A stretch of 64,000 bases of DNA from Isoetes taiwanensis (lineage: Eukaryota > Streptophyta > Lycopodiopsida > Isoetales > Isoetaceae): contig JAJEKV010000125.1 of assembly GCA_021234155.1 (NCBI GenBank), positions 1,520,475 to 1,584,474 on the forward strand, written 5' to 3'. The position numbers were made by a program, and so were the translations under genes. How positions within the stretch are numbered: the stretch's first letter is position 1; each line of letters starts with the position of its first letter. The notes below the pieces were generated by a model. The model was not told the DNA's origin. It worked only from the letters and a program-made list of their open reading frames with translations, and ran no database searches. Of the stretch, positions 20,262 to 32,049 are shown piece after piece.

Positions 20262-20734
20262 CGCTTCTTTTCAGACATGTTCTTACCTAGACTACAGTCA
20301 CATTTAAAGTACAGTTACATTAAAAGAACCTTGTTCAAGGTAAGATCATAATTCCAAATATCCACCCTGGTTTTTAGGCCAGGCCACATCAGGCACTCTC
20401 CAAACCATTAGCCCATATAACTTCCTGGATATAAAAAAATATATTCCATAAAGTATAAATCTCAGATTTTAAAGTGTACAAGTGTAAATCTCAAATTTTG
20501 AAGTATCAAGTATAAAATATACAATGTAAAGTTTAACGTGTAACATGTTTTGTATTCTCAAAGTGTAAGTATAAAGTGCTATAAAGTAGAAACAATAAAC
20601 TATTCAATAATGTTCTTGTATAAAATGTATAAAGCTCATATGTATTCATATATCTTATCTGTGTTACTATCAAAGTGTTGCGTATTCCATCTCTTACGCA
20701 TCCAGATATTCCATTTCCACGTTAACGCCAACTC

Positions 20735-20895
20735 TAACAGCAAAATAGAGACAATTGGAGGAGAGAACCCGTACCTGCAGCCAATCAATACACAATTAGC
20801 GTGAAAACGGTAAATGTGCAAGGGCCAAAAGGTACATTGGGTCTCTCAGTTTATCACTGATCACCAATTGTATCCTTTTGCCCTGAGGTAACATT
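20735..20895. repeat. Array block, subtype 1, first copy
   Basis: Contains GACAATTGGAGGAGAGAACC, ACACAATTAGCGTGAAA and ATCACCAATTGTATCCTTTT, also found near 26.03-26.16 kb and 29.19-29.32 kb. On the minus strand a frame with FHANCVLIG crosses it, shared with the copy near 29.2 kb, but stops differ between copies. Confidence 0.7.
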
Positions 20896-22223
20896 AACAA
20901 GAAAGGAAACTGGAATACTATATTATTTTAAACTTCTCAATTGGTCTCAAGCATTCCCATTAGACGAGAACTAATTTCTTAGTCCCAAATCTAGCTGGTT
21001 AACTTGATAATTTGTTCTATAGCATAGTGTAATCAACCTCATAGCATAACATAAAAATTTTGACATGTAAACATCACCAATACCATCTCAAAAGATTGTA
21101 TCAACATCTCAATCCATTAATAACAAAATTCTGTGAGCAAATCCCAAATCTCACAATGGAATGAACTAAATAAGTACACGTGCCAATCGTAATACAACAA
21201 ATATTACTAGCAATGTTGCTATCCTGTTATGTATCATGGCTGGCATATTATCATGATCACATCCGATTCATTTCTAGCTTAGACATATATTCAGATCATG
21301 AAATATTACTCTTTAAGCATATGGCTCTTTAAGCATCTATGCAGCATAAGGAATTATATGGAAACCTGGATTCATAAAGATTATTGAAGTACAACGAAAG
21401 CTTCTACATCATCTAAAGCAAGACTTTCATATCTATGCAAATCAAAATATTTGACTCAAACCTTATATTGCGTCCTTGTATGCAAGCTGCCAGTTTGCAT
21501 TCTTTGAACTTTTTTTGCGTATGTAATCTTAGCAGCTTCCAGCCATGTTTTAATCACCATCTGAATTAGCTAGCACTATTATCTGCCTTGAAACTTGTCT
21601 GTAATAAGATAGAGACATTGTTACAGCAGAAAGCATTTATTTCATGCTCATTTGCAAGCTTGTTATTGCAGTTCATAGATAGCAATAACAAAACTAATCA
21701 TGACAGAGTAAAGCCTTTTATGGCAATCACTACAAAATGAGACAAAATGAGACTATTAAGATCAACCAAAGATTTCATCTCAAACCTGAATAGCAGCATG
21801 TGATATGCCATCATATTAGTTTGTTAAGCATCCTCATCTATATCTTCCAATCGAAAGTGCAAAGCTTAGCAAAACTAGCAGGATCCCAATATTTCTGGAA
21901 CAATCATTCACAGTTGTGACCTCTGCGTTTTTTCTGCTCTGAACTGGAGCTATACCGGTAGGAAACCCAGTCAAAGAGGCCAGAATCACCATCACAGAGC
22001 ATAACGACCACCTCTTCAATTTCGTTTTTCAAAAACATGAAAATCTAAAACCATCTTTGTGGCTATGGGCCAAGCACCTCTGCAGTGTCGGATCCGGACC
22101 AGACAAATCCAGAACTACCCTGTATTTTCAGACTAGCCACTGCCGGAATAGTCATTTGGCGCCAAGGCCTTTGCCAGATTGACCAAATATCTGTTTTTAG
22201 GGCAACCACTATGGAAATACCAT

Positions 22224-22355
22224 AAAATCTATTCTCCAATAAAAATATCTCCAATAAGCCTATTCGTATGCCATTTTTGGCACCCAAGTAAAAAATCTAT
22301 TCTCCAATAAAAATATCTCCAAAAGCCTATTCGTATGCCATTTTTGGCACCCAAG
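22224..22355. repeat. 68-bp tandem duplication
   Basis: AAAATCTATTCTCCAATAAA followed by AATATCTCC and TATTCGTATGCCATTTTTGG occurs at 22224 and 22292; the second copy lacks three bases. A more distant relative (GCCATTTTGG near GATATGCCATATGC) lies at 33.43-33.52 kb. Confidence 0.85.
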
Positions 22356-22965
22356 TTTTGAATCATGTAAACTTCTTTTCAAGCAGACTTCCAACATATA
22401 TCCAAATTTGTATGTCACCAACTTATATGCTTTAACTATTTTTCACATTATCCATATGTAAGAGCGCAAAAATAACACTTGCATGTCATTATCGGCCTTG
22501 ATTTCCAAGCCCAAAATCCATAATAGAAGATCCATAATAAAAGTTTGCCTTTAGTTCAAAGTCAAATAATATTTAGCCTTATATTTTGGCTTTAAAACTT
22601 CACAATCATCACATCAACGAGCCCACCCTTAAAACATGTTAACTTTTCCAAAACATCATTGGACCATTTATCCAAAAGGTCAACATAGTATAATGGTACA
22701 ATATGCTTGAAACCATCAAATATTTAATGTGCTATAAACAAGTATGTACATCTAAAGTTAGCCATACAACTTGTATTTTTTACTTTTATGCATTCTAAGA
22801 TGGTTCTCATCAAATTATCAAATTAGCATACCATTTTATATTTGTCAAACATTTGAATTCCCCATTCAAACATTGAATATATTTCTTTCCAAGTCAAAGT
22901 TTTCTATTTTGAACACAAATGGACAAATTTCGAGTGTTTCATCATTGAAAGATTCGAAGAGAATA

Positions 22966-23034
22966 TTCTTCTTCTTCTTCTTCTTCTTCTTCTTCTTCTT
23001 CTTCTTCTTCTTCTTCTTCTTCTTCTTCTTCTTC
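22966..23034. repeat. (TTC)n microsatellite, 23 units, with a second short tract
   Basis: A pure run of 69 bp, followed after about 20 bp by eight more TTC units at 23056-23079. Second tract of the array. Confidence 0.95.
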
Positions 23035-23544
23035 AATTTCAATAATTAATACAACTTCTTCTTCTTCTTCTTCTTCTTCAATAACATAAGCATTAAATAC
23101 CTTAAAGCTAGTGAATTCAGCTGGTTGACCAAGGGCTGCGTTTGTTAGATAACTCGTAACAAATGGCGATCACAATTTCTTCTTACAGATGTTTCTACCT
23201 AGATAACCCTCACAATATGTTTTATTAAAAAAACATATAATGCATACATTCAAGGTAAAAACATTTCCCTTGTCCACCCTAGTTTTTCAACTAGGCCGCA
23301 ACCCAAGGCATAGCAAAGGCCAACCATTCCATTTATAACTTCAAAATTTTTTACACATAATGAAGAAGCAGAAATAATATATCCATTAAGCATAATATAC
23401 TTTTGATAAACAGATCTATTTTGGGTCCTGTTTTACATCACCAAATCTTACTGGACCAATCTCACTAGTATGATGTCTTATCACAGCTAAATCAGCACCA
23501 CATTTTGATGTATTCGTATGCAACCAGCAAAAGATAAACTACAA

Positions 23545-23660
23545 GAGAAGTAGTTTCGGTTACCTGCACCCAAACAGACCAACATTAGCATTAAAATGGT
23601 AATGAGGAAAGGGATGACAGGTAAGCAATGAAACTACTTGGCTTATCGCCCTTCACTTAT
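23545..23660. repeat. Array block, subtype 2, first copy
   Basis: Contains GGTTACCTGCACCCAAACAG, AACATTAGCATTAAAATGGT and CTTATCGCCCTTCAC. It aligns with 31.93-32.04 kb and, more weakly, with subtype 1 (shared ACCTGCA.CCAA and TTAGC.T.AAAA). On the minus strand it looks like a 3' splice site (GCTAAT then TGCAG/GT). Confidence 0.6.
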
Positions 23661-24593
23661 AATTTATCCAAGACTTATAACCAAACATACAATCCTGCAC
23701 TTAGTGTCAAAAACCCAGTATTTATTTAAACATACGCATTAGGTTTACCGTATCCTTTATGCTGCCACCATTAATCTGCAAGTATTATTTCATGCACACA
23801 AATTATTTAACCGTAAGTAAAAGGATACCACTTCCTTTAAGCTGCTACCTATAATCTGCAGCCATTACATATGTTTAATGCCCTGGAATTATCAGCCAAC
23901 AAATTCATATCTTTCTTAGTCTTTACATATTACACCAGTAGCTTTAAGCAGAGGCCTTATCCAGCCATGAATGCAGACCAATTAAACATAAGTTAACCAC
24001 TAGGAAACCTACCGCAGACACTCATAATTACCCATACAAAGTAAAGCAGGAACAACCCAGCAACGATCCCTGAACCAATGCACAGACCCCAAGAAAATAG
24101 CAAGGTCCAGCAAGCATACATAAAAGGAAAAGCAACACAGCCCCAAAGTCCCTAAGCAGCCTGAAGCAACCAAGCACCAGGCAGGCAGTCCCCCAGTACC
24201 AGAACCTCAGCAACTACAAGTAAAATGCACCTGCATTATGATTTATGCCAAGCAAATCTGCAAGCACCACAACAGTAAAGCAAAAACGGGAACCAACGAA
24301 ATCCTACATGGACACGAGCAGACCAGAAAAGGAATGTCAAAGAATAGCCATATAATTAGTTTGCCCATCTTCACTATTATTTCTCTGAATAATACACAGC
24401 ACAGAATCATGAGCTATAAAAGGTATATGCCATGCATAATCGTTTAAGACAGTTATTCCCATCCAGCACAAGTTTATATAGAGCACCGATTATACTATCC
24501 CTTTAAGACTTTATACAAACTACACCACATCCTATATTTATGAATCGAAACATACTATCTCCTTTTACAGTTCTCTAAAACAGAAATCAAGCT

Positions 24594-24764
24594 TCAGACC
24601 TGAGTTTTTTCGCCTCCCATTCCTGAGACTTGTTTTTGCTCCTTAGGAAAGGTCCCTTGCTTTTTGCCATATTTCGACCTAGCATACTTGTTGAATGGCA
24701 GGTTCCCAGCCTGCTGCGCCTTGCTTTTCTTGCCTGGATGCCTTTCGTACACACCTTTTGGCAT
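24594..24764 (-). other. Small basic open frame, possible first exon
   Basis: From ATG at 24764 to TGA at 24594 the minus strand encodes a 56-residue, Lys/Gly-rich protein beginning MPKGVYERHPGKKSK and containing FNKYARSKYGKKQG. Codon order looks protein-like. Its last codons read ACTCAG/GTCTGA, a possible splice donor, so it could be a first exon leading into the array below. I do not recognise a family. It is not visibly repeated in the other array units. Confidence 0.25.
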
Positions 24765-25496
24765 TATGCCCCTCTTCTACAATCGCCAATCGTCAAATCT
24801 TCTTGCTGCTGTTGCTCACCCATTCAGCTTACATCTTCTTATATAGGCGCACCGACCTTCCTTCCACCGAAAACCTTTTCCTGTTTAGCAGCCCCTATCG
24901 GCATGGATCTCATCCGGCGGTTCTTCCGACGGTGGAGCTATCTGCTAAAACCCTAATGCCATATACATTCGACCTTTGTAATCCAAATGTCATTTTTCCA
25001 TTTTCTCAACCAAGCACAAGTGTCTATTTTCCTTTGTCTCCTATACTTATATTTTTACGTTCCCAATGTTCAAGACCACTAGTAATGCTAATATCTTTGC
25101 ACCATGCTTATTCACACTACTCTTACGTATTAGCCACCCATTCTTTGCCTCAAGTCACATCCAACCAAATTTCCATCATTTTCGAAGTTCCATTAGGACC
25201 ATGGTAGGTCCACCAAGTATATCTTTTAAAACCCAAATTATAAGACATCCCCTGCTGCAGCTCATATCCTTTCAAACCTCATTTGCCTTATTTGCATATT
25301 TTACCCTTTGGTTCACTATATTAGGACACCCAAGTAACCATAATAACCATTGCACTTCCTAATATTCATGTCAGCATGTATTTTTCCCAAGGCATATTTG
25401 CCTTCCCAAGTCAAGATAAGTGCCAACCAACTTTTACACCTCTCAAACCAGATTTTCTTTCTTCTTCTTAGCAAGTGATCTACTTCTCAAGCCATA

Positions 25497-25609
25497 TTCT
25501 TCTTCTTCTTCTTCTTCTTCTTCTTCTTCTTCTTCTTCTTCTTCTTCTTCTTCTTCTTCTTCTTCTTCTTCTTCTTCTTCTTCTTCTTCTTCTTCTTCTT
25601 TTCCATTAA

Positions 25610-25640
<31 letters not shown>
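25497..25640. repeat. (TTC)n microsatellite, two tracts
   Basis: About 35 units at 25497-25602, an 8-base interruption, then ten more units at 25611-25640. Third tract of the array. Confidence 0.95.
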
Positions 25641-25641
<1 letters not shown>

Positions 25642-28169
25642 TTCATTTACATCCGTTACACTATTTAATGTACAAAACAAAAAACAGCTCCATTCAGATG
25701 TAAATGATTCCCAAATATCCACCACGGTTTTTACGCCAGCCACATCAAGCACTTTCCAAACCATAGTCATATACTTTTCTAAATTTGAAAACATATTTCA
25801 TTATATTTATAAAATTGATTAATATATCCGTACAAAGTACAAAGTATGATTATGAAGTGTAACATGTAACTTGTAATATGTAAATTCTAAAATATACAAA
25901 AGGGAAGTGTAAAGCATAAAATATAAAGTCTAGAGTTTTCAATTACATTCCTCAGATTTCATGGTTCCATCCGAAAAGTATTCCATCCTCTTCCTCTTCT
26001 CGCTAACGACATCCCCGAAGCAAAATAGAGACAATTGAGGAGAGAACCCATTGACTGCAGCCCTTTCAATACACAATTAGCGTGAAAGAGCATGAAAATG
26101 TGCAAGAAGATCAAAGGTACATTGGGTCTCTCCTTTTATCGGGATCACCAATTGTATCCTTTTGCCCCAGATGACGTTAGCAAGAAAGGAAAATGGAATG
26201 ATGATTTTGAGTCTTTCATAAGCATTATAATCAAGATTTACAACCTGCTTTAGTCACCCACCAGTTGATCCTTAAAATCTTAAACAGCTAACATCTACCA
26301 TATCTTTTATATACATGTAAACATTCCAGCCTTTTAAGAACTCAATAACTTCTTATTTATCTCTTAGAACATCAAAATTTTGTTCTTATAATAGTTAAAG
26401 CATAAAGCATATGCATAGGCATCACACTCTTAAAGAATTCAGCACAATAGCTATAGTAAAGACCATCCCAAAGTAATCATGTGGATCACATTCTTACAAA
26501 GAAGAACGTTCAGCCCGATTCTACATTTGGACATAATATGATGGCTCAGTTTTAGTTCTATTCCATCTTTAAACAATAAGGAAGTCTGCAGCCCATTCTT
26601 TTATGTTGCTATCACATTATACTAATTTAGTGCAAGAAATCACCACTTCCACAAAGAGCTTGTCATTATTTTTAAAGCTCAAAACTTCTTTATGGCGTGG
26701 AATCTTCAACTTAGAACGTATGAGCCTAGAAGTAGAAAACGCCGCATATGCCGAACATATCTTATTCATGCAATCCATTCTAATATGCAATCTTATTTCC
26801 AAGATATCCGAGAGTTTTTCAAAAATAGAAAAAAGAAATTAGATCTTGCTCTATTTTCATAAGCAATAGATCAAACTGCTTGAGAATGCCTGAGTATTTT
26901 AGCTCCGGTTTTCATGCCAATTCATGTCCTTTTTTCTTCCATACTCTTAGGCACCATAGAAGATCCGCTTAATCCTTAGTATGGCAAAGAACTGGTTCTA
27001 CTCTTACTATGGCTGATTAGCCATCTCAAAAACTTGCTTAAACCTGAACTGACCATGGCATCACAAATTGTTGCAACCTATGATAAAGCGGTAAATGGAT
27101 CTGCATTTGCACCTATGTCACCAAGTAAATGGTTTGCACCGTACCGGCAAAACGAAATTAGCATAGCCTTATTAGGTAAAGGACACTCCATACAATAGTA
27201 TTTCAAAGGCTAAATCATCCTATAAAGCCAGATTTCCGCCAAACATAGCGGCATCATATTTTACTTACCAGAAATGTCAGATATAGAAATATCAAATAAC
27301 AAACGCTTATCTTTGTGCAAGAAACTACCAAATATGGCATCGGGTATTTTTCGATCCCCGTAACAAGCATTATCATATGGGCGGTTGTTTAGGGCTTAAA
27401 ATCCTCCGCTAAGCAAAGTGCCAAACATTAATAGTCATAAAGAATATGGACTTTACCTTATTTTAGTCTAGAATATATTTCGTATGTTATTTTTTTCTAT
27501 GTTTACAACCATCAAGGTTGTAAACAATTAGTCCAAGGCATATTAGATGCCATCGGCTCCTTATCGGCTCCTTATCGTTGCCGCCTCCATGATATCAGAA
27601 GGTTTTTCCAAAAGCCATGGTCCCACAAACAATATCAAGTGTAAATATCTATTTTCTTATAACTCATTGATGCAATAAATTAACAACGTTTTATAAGCTT
27701 TTTCACAAGGCAACAATTTATGTGCTTGGTTACTTCCAAGCCCACATATCTTACTATAGTCAAAACATGTATCCCAATATTATCAAGTGCCTTTATAGCA
27801 CCTTAGGCATATTATTATGAAAAATTTCTACGTGTTTTGCCAATAAAAATCCCTTAGAAGCTCTGGCAAAGTAACGTATGCCAACATTGGCCAGACTCTT
27901 GATTTAAACCCATAGTATCCATGTTTGGGCCTTTAAAATCAAATTACAACATGATACAACTAGGGATAGTCGTCCAACTTACATTGTTTGCATTCTTGCA
28001 TGCTTCTTCCATATGTCAAAGATGCCATCTGTCCCTTATAGAGTATATCTTTCAACAACTTGAAGAATCATAGAGAATGTTCTCTTCTTCTTCTTCTTCT
28101 TCTTCTTCTTCTTCTTCTTCTTCTTCTTCTTCTTCTTCTTCTTCTTCTTCTTCTTCTTCTTCTTCTTCT
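25641..28169. repeat. Array unit B (near-duplicate of unit C)
   Basis: This unit and 28.79-31.39 kb run in parallel for about 2.5 kb in the same order, with long stretches identical (for example around 26.35, 27.6 and 27.95 kb) separated by short scrambled patches. Both end in GAAGAATCAT.. then the (TTC)n tract. No intact reading frame is shared. A more diverged third relative of the middle part lies at 32.76-32.95 kb. Confidence 0.8.
28083..28169. repeat. (TTC)n microsatellite, 29 units
   Basis: A pure 87-bp run closing array unit B. Unlike the other tracts it is followed by unrelated sequence (CCCACATCCCTCCCTCAGG) for about 600 bp before the next unit starts. Confidence 0.95.
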
Positions 28170-28553
28170 CCCACATCCCTCCCTCAGGATGTAGGACACC
28201 TCTTTTTATAGGAAAGTTAGACCCCATAAAAAGGGTCCCACTTCCTTACAAAAGAAGAAAGTAAATTAGTTTGATTATAAGTATAGAGTATTGGGTACAG
28301 TGGACCCAATCTCTAAGCCTTGCTCACAAAGGGCCAAGGCCAGTCTATAAATTTACAACGTACATGAGGCACATTGGGCCATAAGTACCATGCAGTAGAT
28401 ATTTAATCAAAGAATCAGCAATAAGATAAGTTTTCCACTTGAATAGCAATTATTGAATAAGGCACAATGTGCCAATATCCAATTCTTAACCTCAGAAAAT
28501 GTTAAACAGAAGCTAAAAGCTCAAAGAACTACCATACCTCTTTTACCTATTCA

Positions 28554-28632
28554 GAGTCACTTTTATTGGACAACATCTTCTGAGTATCTTCCGAGTCACT
28601 TTTATTGGACAACATCTTATGGAGTATCTTCC
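28554..28632. repeat. 39-bp tandem duplication
   Basis: GAGTCACTTTTATTGGACAA followed by CATCTT.TGAGTATCTTCC occurs at 28554 and 28593 within the 0.6-kb spacer between array units B and C. Confidence 0.85.
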
Positions 28633-28789
28633 ACCTCCATATAAGTATGATACTCCAACCTGATATTTAAAACCGAAATAATTACACAAACCATTAGTCA
28701 CCAAATAGTGGACTAACAGATAAATTCATTCATGGTTTGCAGAAGAGATGTGTTTGTGAATATCTCCAAAGAAGTGGAAGTCACGATTT

Positions 28790-31387
28790 CTTCTTATTGA
28801 TTTACATCCAGTTTACACTATTTAATGTACAAAACAAAAAAACACTCCATTCAGATGTAAATGATTCCCAAATATCCACCCCCGGTTTTACAGCCAAAAG
28901 CCACATCGTGCACCTCCAAAACCATAGTCATATACTTTTCTAAATTTGAAAACATATTTAGCATATTTATAAAATTGATTAATATATCCGACAAAAGTAC
29001 AAAGTATGACGTATGAAGTGTAACATGTAACTTGTAATATGTAAATTCTAAAATATACTGATAGAGGAAGTGTAAAGCATAAAATATAAAGTCTAGAGTT
29101 TTCAATTACATTCCTCAGATTTCATGGTTCCATCCGAAAGTATTCCATCCTCTTCCCTCTTCTAATGCTAATCCATCCCGAAGCAAAATAGAGACAATTG
29201 GAGGAGAGAACCCAGACTCGCAGCCCAATCAATACACAATTAGCGTGAAAAATAAATGTAAGGGCCAAAGGTACATTGGGTCTCTCACGTTTATCATCGA
29301 TCACCAATTGTATCCTTTTGCCCCAAAGATGACGTTAGCAAGAAAGGAAAATGGAATGATGATTTTGAGTCTTTCATAAGCATTATAATCAAGATTTACA
29401 ACCTGTTTTAGTCACCCACGTTGATCCTTAAAATCTTAAGAGCTTAACATCTACCATATCTTTTATATACATGTAAACATTCCAGCCTTTAAGAACTCAA
29501 TAACTTCTTATTTATCTTTTAGGAACATCAAAATTTTGTTCTTATAATAGTTAAAGCATAAAAGCATATGCATAGGCATCACACCTCTTTAAAGAATTCA
29601 GCACAATAGCTATAGTAAAGACCATCCCAAAGTAATCATGTGGATCACATTCTTACAGCAAGAACGTGGAGCCCGATTCTACATGTGGACATAATATGAT
29701 GGCTCGGGTTTAGTTCTATTCCATCTTTAAACAATAAGGAAGCTCCAGCCCATTCTTTTATTTATGTTGCTACATTATACTAATTTAGTGCAAGAAATCA
29801 CCACTTCCACAAAAGAGCTTGTCATTATTTTAAAGCTCAAAAGTTCTTTATGGCAGGAATCTTCAACTTAGAACGAATGAGCCTAGAAGTAGACAACGTC
29901 ATTAGCATATGCCGAACATATCTTATTCATGCAATCCATTCTAATATGCAATCTTATTTCCCCGTGATATCCGAGTTTTTTTCAAAAAAAAATAGAAAAA
30001 AAAAGAAATTAGATCTTGCTCTATTTTTCATAAGCAATAGATCAAACCTCGCTTTGAGAATGCCTGAGTATTTTAGCTCAGTTATGCCAATTCATGTCCT
30101 TTTTTCTTCCATACTCTCTTAGGCACCATAGAAGATCCGCCGGTTTATCCTTAGTATGGCAAAGAACTGGTCAGCATCATATCTTACTATGGCTGATTAG
30201 CCATCTCAAAACTTGCTAAGCCGCACTTTGGCATCACAAATTCGAAACCGTGATATGCCGGGTAAATGGATCTCAGGTTTCAACCTATGTCACCAAGTAA
30301 ATGGGTCCGTATCACCGCAAAACGAAATTAGCAGAGCCTTTATTAGGTAAAGGACACTCCATACAATAGTATTTCAAGGCTAAATCATCCTATAAAGCCA
30401 GATTTCCAAAGAAACGTATCTGCATCATATTTTACTTACCAGAATGTATAGATATAGAAATATCAAATAACAAACGCTTATCTTTGTGCAAGAAACTACC
30501 GCTGTATGGCATCTGTTCAAACATTTTCGATCCCCTTTGCAAATAAGCAAAAATATGGGCGGTTGTTTAGGCGCCAAACCTCCGCTTTTAGCAAAGTGCC
30601 AAACATTAATAGTCATAAAAGAATATGGACTTTACCTTATTTTAGTCTAGAATATATTTCGTATGCTTAGTTTTCTTATGTTTACAACCATCAAGGTTGT
30701 AAACAATTAGTCCAAGGCATATTAGATGCCATCGGCTTCTTATCGGCTCCTTATCGTTGCCGCCTCCATGATATCAGAAGGTTTTTCCAAAAGCCATGGT
30801 CCCACAAACAATATCAAGTGTAAATATCTATTTTCTTATAACTCATTGATGCAATAAATTAACAACGTTTTATAAAGCTTTTTCACAAGTAACAATTTAT
30901 GTGCTTGGTTACTTTAAGCCCACATATCTTACTATAGTCAAAACATGTATCCCAATATTATCAAAGTGCCTTTGAGCACCTTAGGCATATTATTATGAAA
31001 AAAAATTTCTACGTGTTTTGCCAATAAAAATCCCTTTAGAAGCTCTGGTAAAGTAACGTATGCCAACATTGGCCAGATTCTTGATTTAAACCCATAGTAT
31101 CCATGTTTGGCCTTTAAAATCAAATTACAACATGATACAAATAGGATAGTCGTCCAACTTACATTGTTTGCATTCTTGCATGTTTCTTCCATATGTCAAA
31201 GATGCCATCTGTCCCTTATAGAGTTGTATCTTTTTAACAACTTGAAGAATCATGATTAATGTTCTCTTCTTCTTCTTCTTCTTCTTCTTCTTCTTCTTCT
31301 TCTTCTTCTTCTTCTTCTTCTTCTTCTTCTTCTTCTTCTTCTTTTCTTCTTCTTTCTTCTTCTTCTTCTTCTTCTTCTTCTTCTTCT
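28790..31387. repeat. Array unit C (near-duplicate of unit B)
   Basis: Parallel to unit B from ACATCC(A)GTT(T)ACACTATT to its (TTC)n tract, offset by about 3.15 kb. Differences are clustered: runs of dozens of identical bases alternate with 4-10-base patches where both length and content differ. Confidence 0.8.
31265..31387. repeat. (TTC)n microsatellite, interrupted
   Basis: About 123 bp with two interruptions (TTTTC and TTTC). On the minus strand, immediately downstream of TCTTGGTAAGAAG, it reads as a (GAA)n purine tract. Confidence 0.95.
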
Positions 31388-31919
31388 CTGACTTCTTACC
31401 AAGACTACGGCATACTATGCACAAACACATAAAAATACCCCGCTCATGGTAAAAGCATTTACCCAATATCCACCCTAGTTTTTTTTTAGCCAGCCACATC
31501 GCACTCTCCAAACCAATTAATCATTACATTCTACATTTCATATATTATAAACCATATTATTTTCTATATCCAATATGTTTAATCCAAATCCCATTGCCAA
31601 CTTGTATTCTTCAAATTCCTCAAAGATATAATTTCTATTCAATAATCGATTTCTCCATAAAACATATTAATTTGTTCAATAACTTTAAGATAAAAACTCA
31701 TCGTGATCGTAAATATTCATTTGACGATACATCAAAACACATAAAAAATGCAAAATATATAGTAATGATAATCTTCCATTTCTTAAACTTTCCATATATG
31801 CTCATTGTTGTTCGCTATTCAATCTTAGAGATGATCTCACCATATTTTTGATGCACTACGTAAGCTCAATCGGTCTTCACGATCCAATTCGCTTTGTAAC
31901 TCTAACCACCGAAATCAAA

Positions 31920-32045
31920 TCGTGGAGAAGATGTTTTGGTTAATTGCACCCAAACAATGCCAATGTTAGCATAAAATGGTAACAAGACAAGGGGCTGTCA
32001 GGTAAGCTATAAAACATCATGGCTCATCGCCCTTCACCCTTTAAA
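31920..32045. repeat. Array block, subtype 2, second copy
   Basis: Shares GCACCCAAACA, TTAGCATAAAATGGTAA and GGCTCATCGCCCTTCACC with the block at 23.55-23.66 kb, at a similar distance after a (TTC)n tract. Confidence 0.6.
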
Positions 32046-32049
32046 TTCA

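Noticed and set aside
19948-20351. Long open frames of poly-Ser, poly-Phe and poly-Lys
   Set aside because: They are translations of a pure (TTC)n tract; the same applies at 22.8-23.0, 25.4-25.7, 28.0-28.2, 31.1-31.5 and 33.8-34.2 kb.
24630-25362. Overlapping plus-strand frames of 100-170 codons
   Set aside because: They are Leu/Ser/Phe-rich translations of TC-rich DNA; the minus strand at 24594-24764 makes better protein sense.
25641-31387. Paired LTRs of a retrotransposon
   Set aside because: The two copies are about 2.5 kb each and separated by only about 0.6 kb without any retroelement protein, primer-binding site or polypurine tract that I can see.
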